Shown here piece after piece: positions 62,552-64,000 of a stretch of 64,000 bases of DNA. Position 1 is the stretch's first letter, and each line of letters begins with the position of its first letter. The notes under the pieces are model-generated. The model searched no databases. It was not told the origin of the DNA and worked only from the letters and a program-made list of their open reading frames with translations. A program made the position numbers and the translations under genes. Location: NCBI GenBank assembly GCA_044346175.1, contig JBIIZQ010000010.1, forward strand, positions 1 to 64,000. Direction: 5' to 3'. This DNA is from JBJTUH01 sp044346175. Its GTDB lineage: Bacteria > Cyanobacteriota > Vampirovibrionia > Vampirovibrionales > JAJTHC01.

Positions 62552-63739
62552 ATGTTAGCCGCCTACAACGCCCTCCCTTCATTCAGCACGCATAGTACGG
62601 CGCTTTACTACGTACAAAACAAACCCAAGCCGAGTCCCTTAAGCGAGCATGTGGTTCATGAATCCTCTGGAGAAGGAGAAAAAGCTGATGCTCCGAAAAC
62701 CGACTCGCCGTCTGGTACCTCTCTTGACACTCACAAAGAAAATATTGCACCTTCTCAACGTCATAAAAGCACTTCTAACACAGCTATGTCTCAGCATTTT
62801 GAGACTGAAGAGGCTCTCAAAGCCCATCTTATAGAGACCAACCCTATGCTTCATGGTCTGACACGCTTCATCGGATATTTAGACGAAATCTATGAGGCAA
62901 GTATTGGTACTTTGGCGAGCGGTATGTCGTTTTACAACCGTGGGATTTTAAAGGCAACGCCTGAAAAAATTAAACAAGCGATGGTCGGCAAGACCGTACA
63001 AGGGCTTGACATGGAAAGTAATTATGCGGGTTACGTCGACAAGCTTTTCCCTTCCCAACTAAAGCTATTATCCTTCCTCAACACCGCAGTCTATGCACTG
63101 TCGAATGTCTATTGCATGGGCGATAGTGCTGTAACAGGCTACCGTGGTTATAAGCAACTCAAAAAGCAAGCCCAAGCCCAAAAAATGCAACATGCCGAAG
63201 AGGGTACAGCAAAAGCTCATGAAAAAACAGATAAAAACCTTGAACGACGGGCGGTTGCCAAAGGCGTTCAGTTAACGTTTGGACAATATGTTTTTCATTA
63301 CTTGGCAAGTTATACCTTACCGCCCTTAGTCATCCGAGATATTGTCTATAAAAATATCAAATGGCTTGGGGATACCGCATTAAAATCAGCCCCACCCGCC
63401 ATAAAACAGAAGGCCTCCACCATCGACACAGTAATATCCATGAGTGCCACCTTGGCGAGCGTGGCTTCCATGCCCGTTGTCGCCAAATACCTTGACCCCA
63501 TGTGTGAAAAATTTGCAGAGGAATGCTTCTACCGTCCCACCAACAAACTTCTTGATGTTTGGCTGCCCACAGGGAAACGTACCGCTCAGCCTCAAGCACA
63601 TCCAAAAGAAAAAGAAGACGTTTCCGAAAAGCCACATGCTCAAACGAAAGCTCATGATGAATCTAAAATTCATTTCCAAGGAGAGCCTTCCAGTATGTTA
63701 ATGAAAACCCTCGCAACCTCCTTAACACCTCAAACTTAA
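62552..63739 (+). CDS. Hypothetical membrane protein with MTP18/MTFP1-like pattern
   Basis: 395 residues from ATG 62552 (AGAGG upstream; frame open to GTG 62528). The N-terminal 90 residues are Ser/Lys-rich. Residues about 165-330 have hydrophobic segments whose order resembles the mitochondrial fission process protein MTP18. Segments are YALSNVYCMGDSAVTGY, then QYVFHYLASYTLPPLVIRD and LASVASMPVVAKYLDP, comparable to its SYVLADA, ALASVAIPGFTI and IPIIIHPID stretches. This rests on memory alignment only. The C-terminal 60 residues are disordered. Confidence 0.5.
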   Translation: MLAAYNALPSFSTHSTALYYVQNKPKPSPLSEHVVHESSGEGEKADAPKTDSPSGTSLDTHKENIAPSQRHKSTSNTAMSQHFETEEALKAHLIETNPMLHGLTRFIGYLDEIYEASIGTLASGMSFYNRGILKATPEKIKQAMVGKTVQGLDMESNYAGYVDKLFPSQLKLLSFLNTAVYALSNVYCMGDSAVTGYRGYKQLKKQAQAQKMQHAEEGTAKAHEKTDKNLERRAVAKGVQLTFGQYVFHYLASYTLPPLVIRDIVYKNIKWLGDTALKSAPPAIKQKASTIDTVISMSATLASVASMPVVAKYLDPMCEKFAEECFYRPTNKLLDVWLPTGKRTAQPQAHPKEKEDVSEKPHAQTKAHDESKIHFQGEPSSMLMKTLATSLTPQT

Positions 63740-63783
63740 GTCGTGCAAGCACTGTAAACACAAACAAGGCAATCGCAGACAGG

Positions 63784-63885
63784 CGTAGGGGAGGGTTTGA
63801 AACCCTCCCGTTAGGGTTTGTTTGTGTATGACGTTTGTCGTTTGTACGTTGGGTTTTTGCGGGAGGGTTACAAACCCTCCCCTAC
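63784..63885. repeat. Mirrored pair of GGAGGGTTTGAAACCCTCC palindromes
   Basis: Units at 63784-63810 and 63860-63885 face each other with CGTAG outermost; the 49-nt spacer is related to that of the 53501 pair. Confidence 0.85.
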
Positions 63886-63904
63886 ATTGCTGATACGGCA
63901 TGCC

Positions 63905-63934
63905 CTCTGGATTCCGACCTACGTCGGAAGGACG
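63905..63934. repeat. Dispersed palindrome, GTCATTCCGAC family
   Basis: CTCTGGATTCCGAC, loop, GTCGGAAGGAC: an inverted copy of the type at 42592. It follows the mirrored pair at 63784 by 20 nt, so the two families cluster here. Confidence 0.75.
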
Positions 63935-64000
63935 GTGTAAGGTATCATACGATTGCACTGTAAAAACAAAGCCAAGGCTTGTCAAAAGCATAGAACTCAA

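Noticed and set aside
63722..64000. 92-residue minus-strand frame at the right edge
   Set aside because: It is made largely of the palindromic repeats at 63784-63934.

Overview
The window reads as a stretch of chromosome from a Gram-negative-type bacterium. It has about 45 supported protein genes on both strands, one tRNA, and many dispersed palindromic repeats between genes. I cannot place the organism with certainty. A non-photosynthetic relative of Cyanobacteria (Vampirovibrionia/'Melainabacteria') is my best guess. The reasons are a class V aminotransferase beside serA, a tRNA gene without encoded CCA, an LAAS-type small coiled-coil protein (30361-30687), and many lineage-specific Ser/Thr/Gln-rich hypothetical proteins. 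This is inference.

Layout. 1-5 kb is an accessory block: a 5'-truncated Fic gene, type II cas2 and cas1 (minus strand), and a 723-residue protein that appears to fuse a TauD-like 2-oxoglutarate/Fe(II) oxygenase to a nucleotidyltransferase-like domain. 5-12 kb holds a secreted SH3-like protein, engB, a secreted RTX protein, coaE, the C-terminal half of a split B12-dependent methionine synthase, a membrane protein and tRNA-Gln(TTG). 12-25 kb is mostly housekeeping (CDGSH protein/alr overlap, folD, serS, then an FAD oxidoreductase-murF-pabB/trpE-like operon), interrupted by lineage-specific hypotheticals. At 24.9-28.5 kb a large type II Cas9 stands alone, more than 22 kb from cas1-cas2. I see no CRISPR array or recognisable tracrRNA anywhere in the window.

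28.7-37.6 kb holds a PLP 'aluminium resistance'/methionine-gamma-lyase-like enzyme and a run of lineage-specific proteins, including a minimal SprA-like HELAH metallopeptidase domain and a protein with a kinase-like glycine loop. 37.6-42.5 kb carries rmuC and the serine pathway pair (class V aminotransferase, serA). 42.7-45.5 kb is a compact operon of an OLD/AbiL/PARIS-like ATPase, a TOPRIM-like partner (4-nt overlap) and a Sel1-repeat lipoprotein-like gene (8-nt overlap), which is a plausible anti-phage module. 45.5-64 kb mixes housekeeping (prfB, nagA, threonine dehydratase, TIGR01777 epimerase, MnmC-like methyltransferase, ldcA, tpx, a FliA-type sigma factor, a BCCT transporter) with hypotheticals. 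The last of these resembles the eukaryotic MTP18/MTFP1 family.

Recurrent features tie the window together. Two families of dispersed palindromes occur repeatedly: a GGAGGGTTTGTAACCCTCC core in mirrored pairs, and a GTCATTCCGA...TCGGAATCC type. Many genes start with tandem ATG ATG codons, and two unrelated enzymes share a Tyr-Ala-poly-Ser N-terminus. A three-way-junction-like RNA fold can be drawn in the leader of the sigma-factor gene. All functional calls come from reading motifs by eye; no database search was run.
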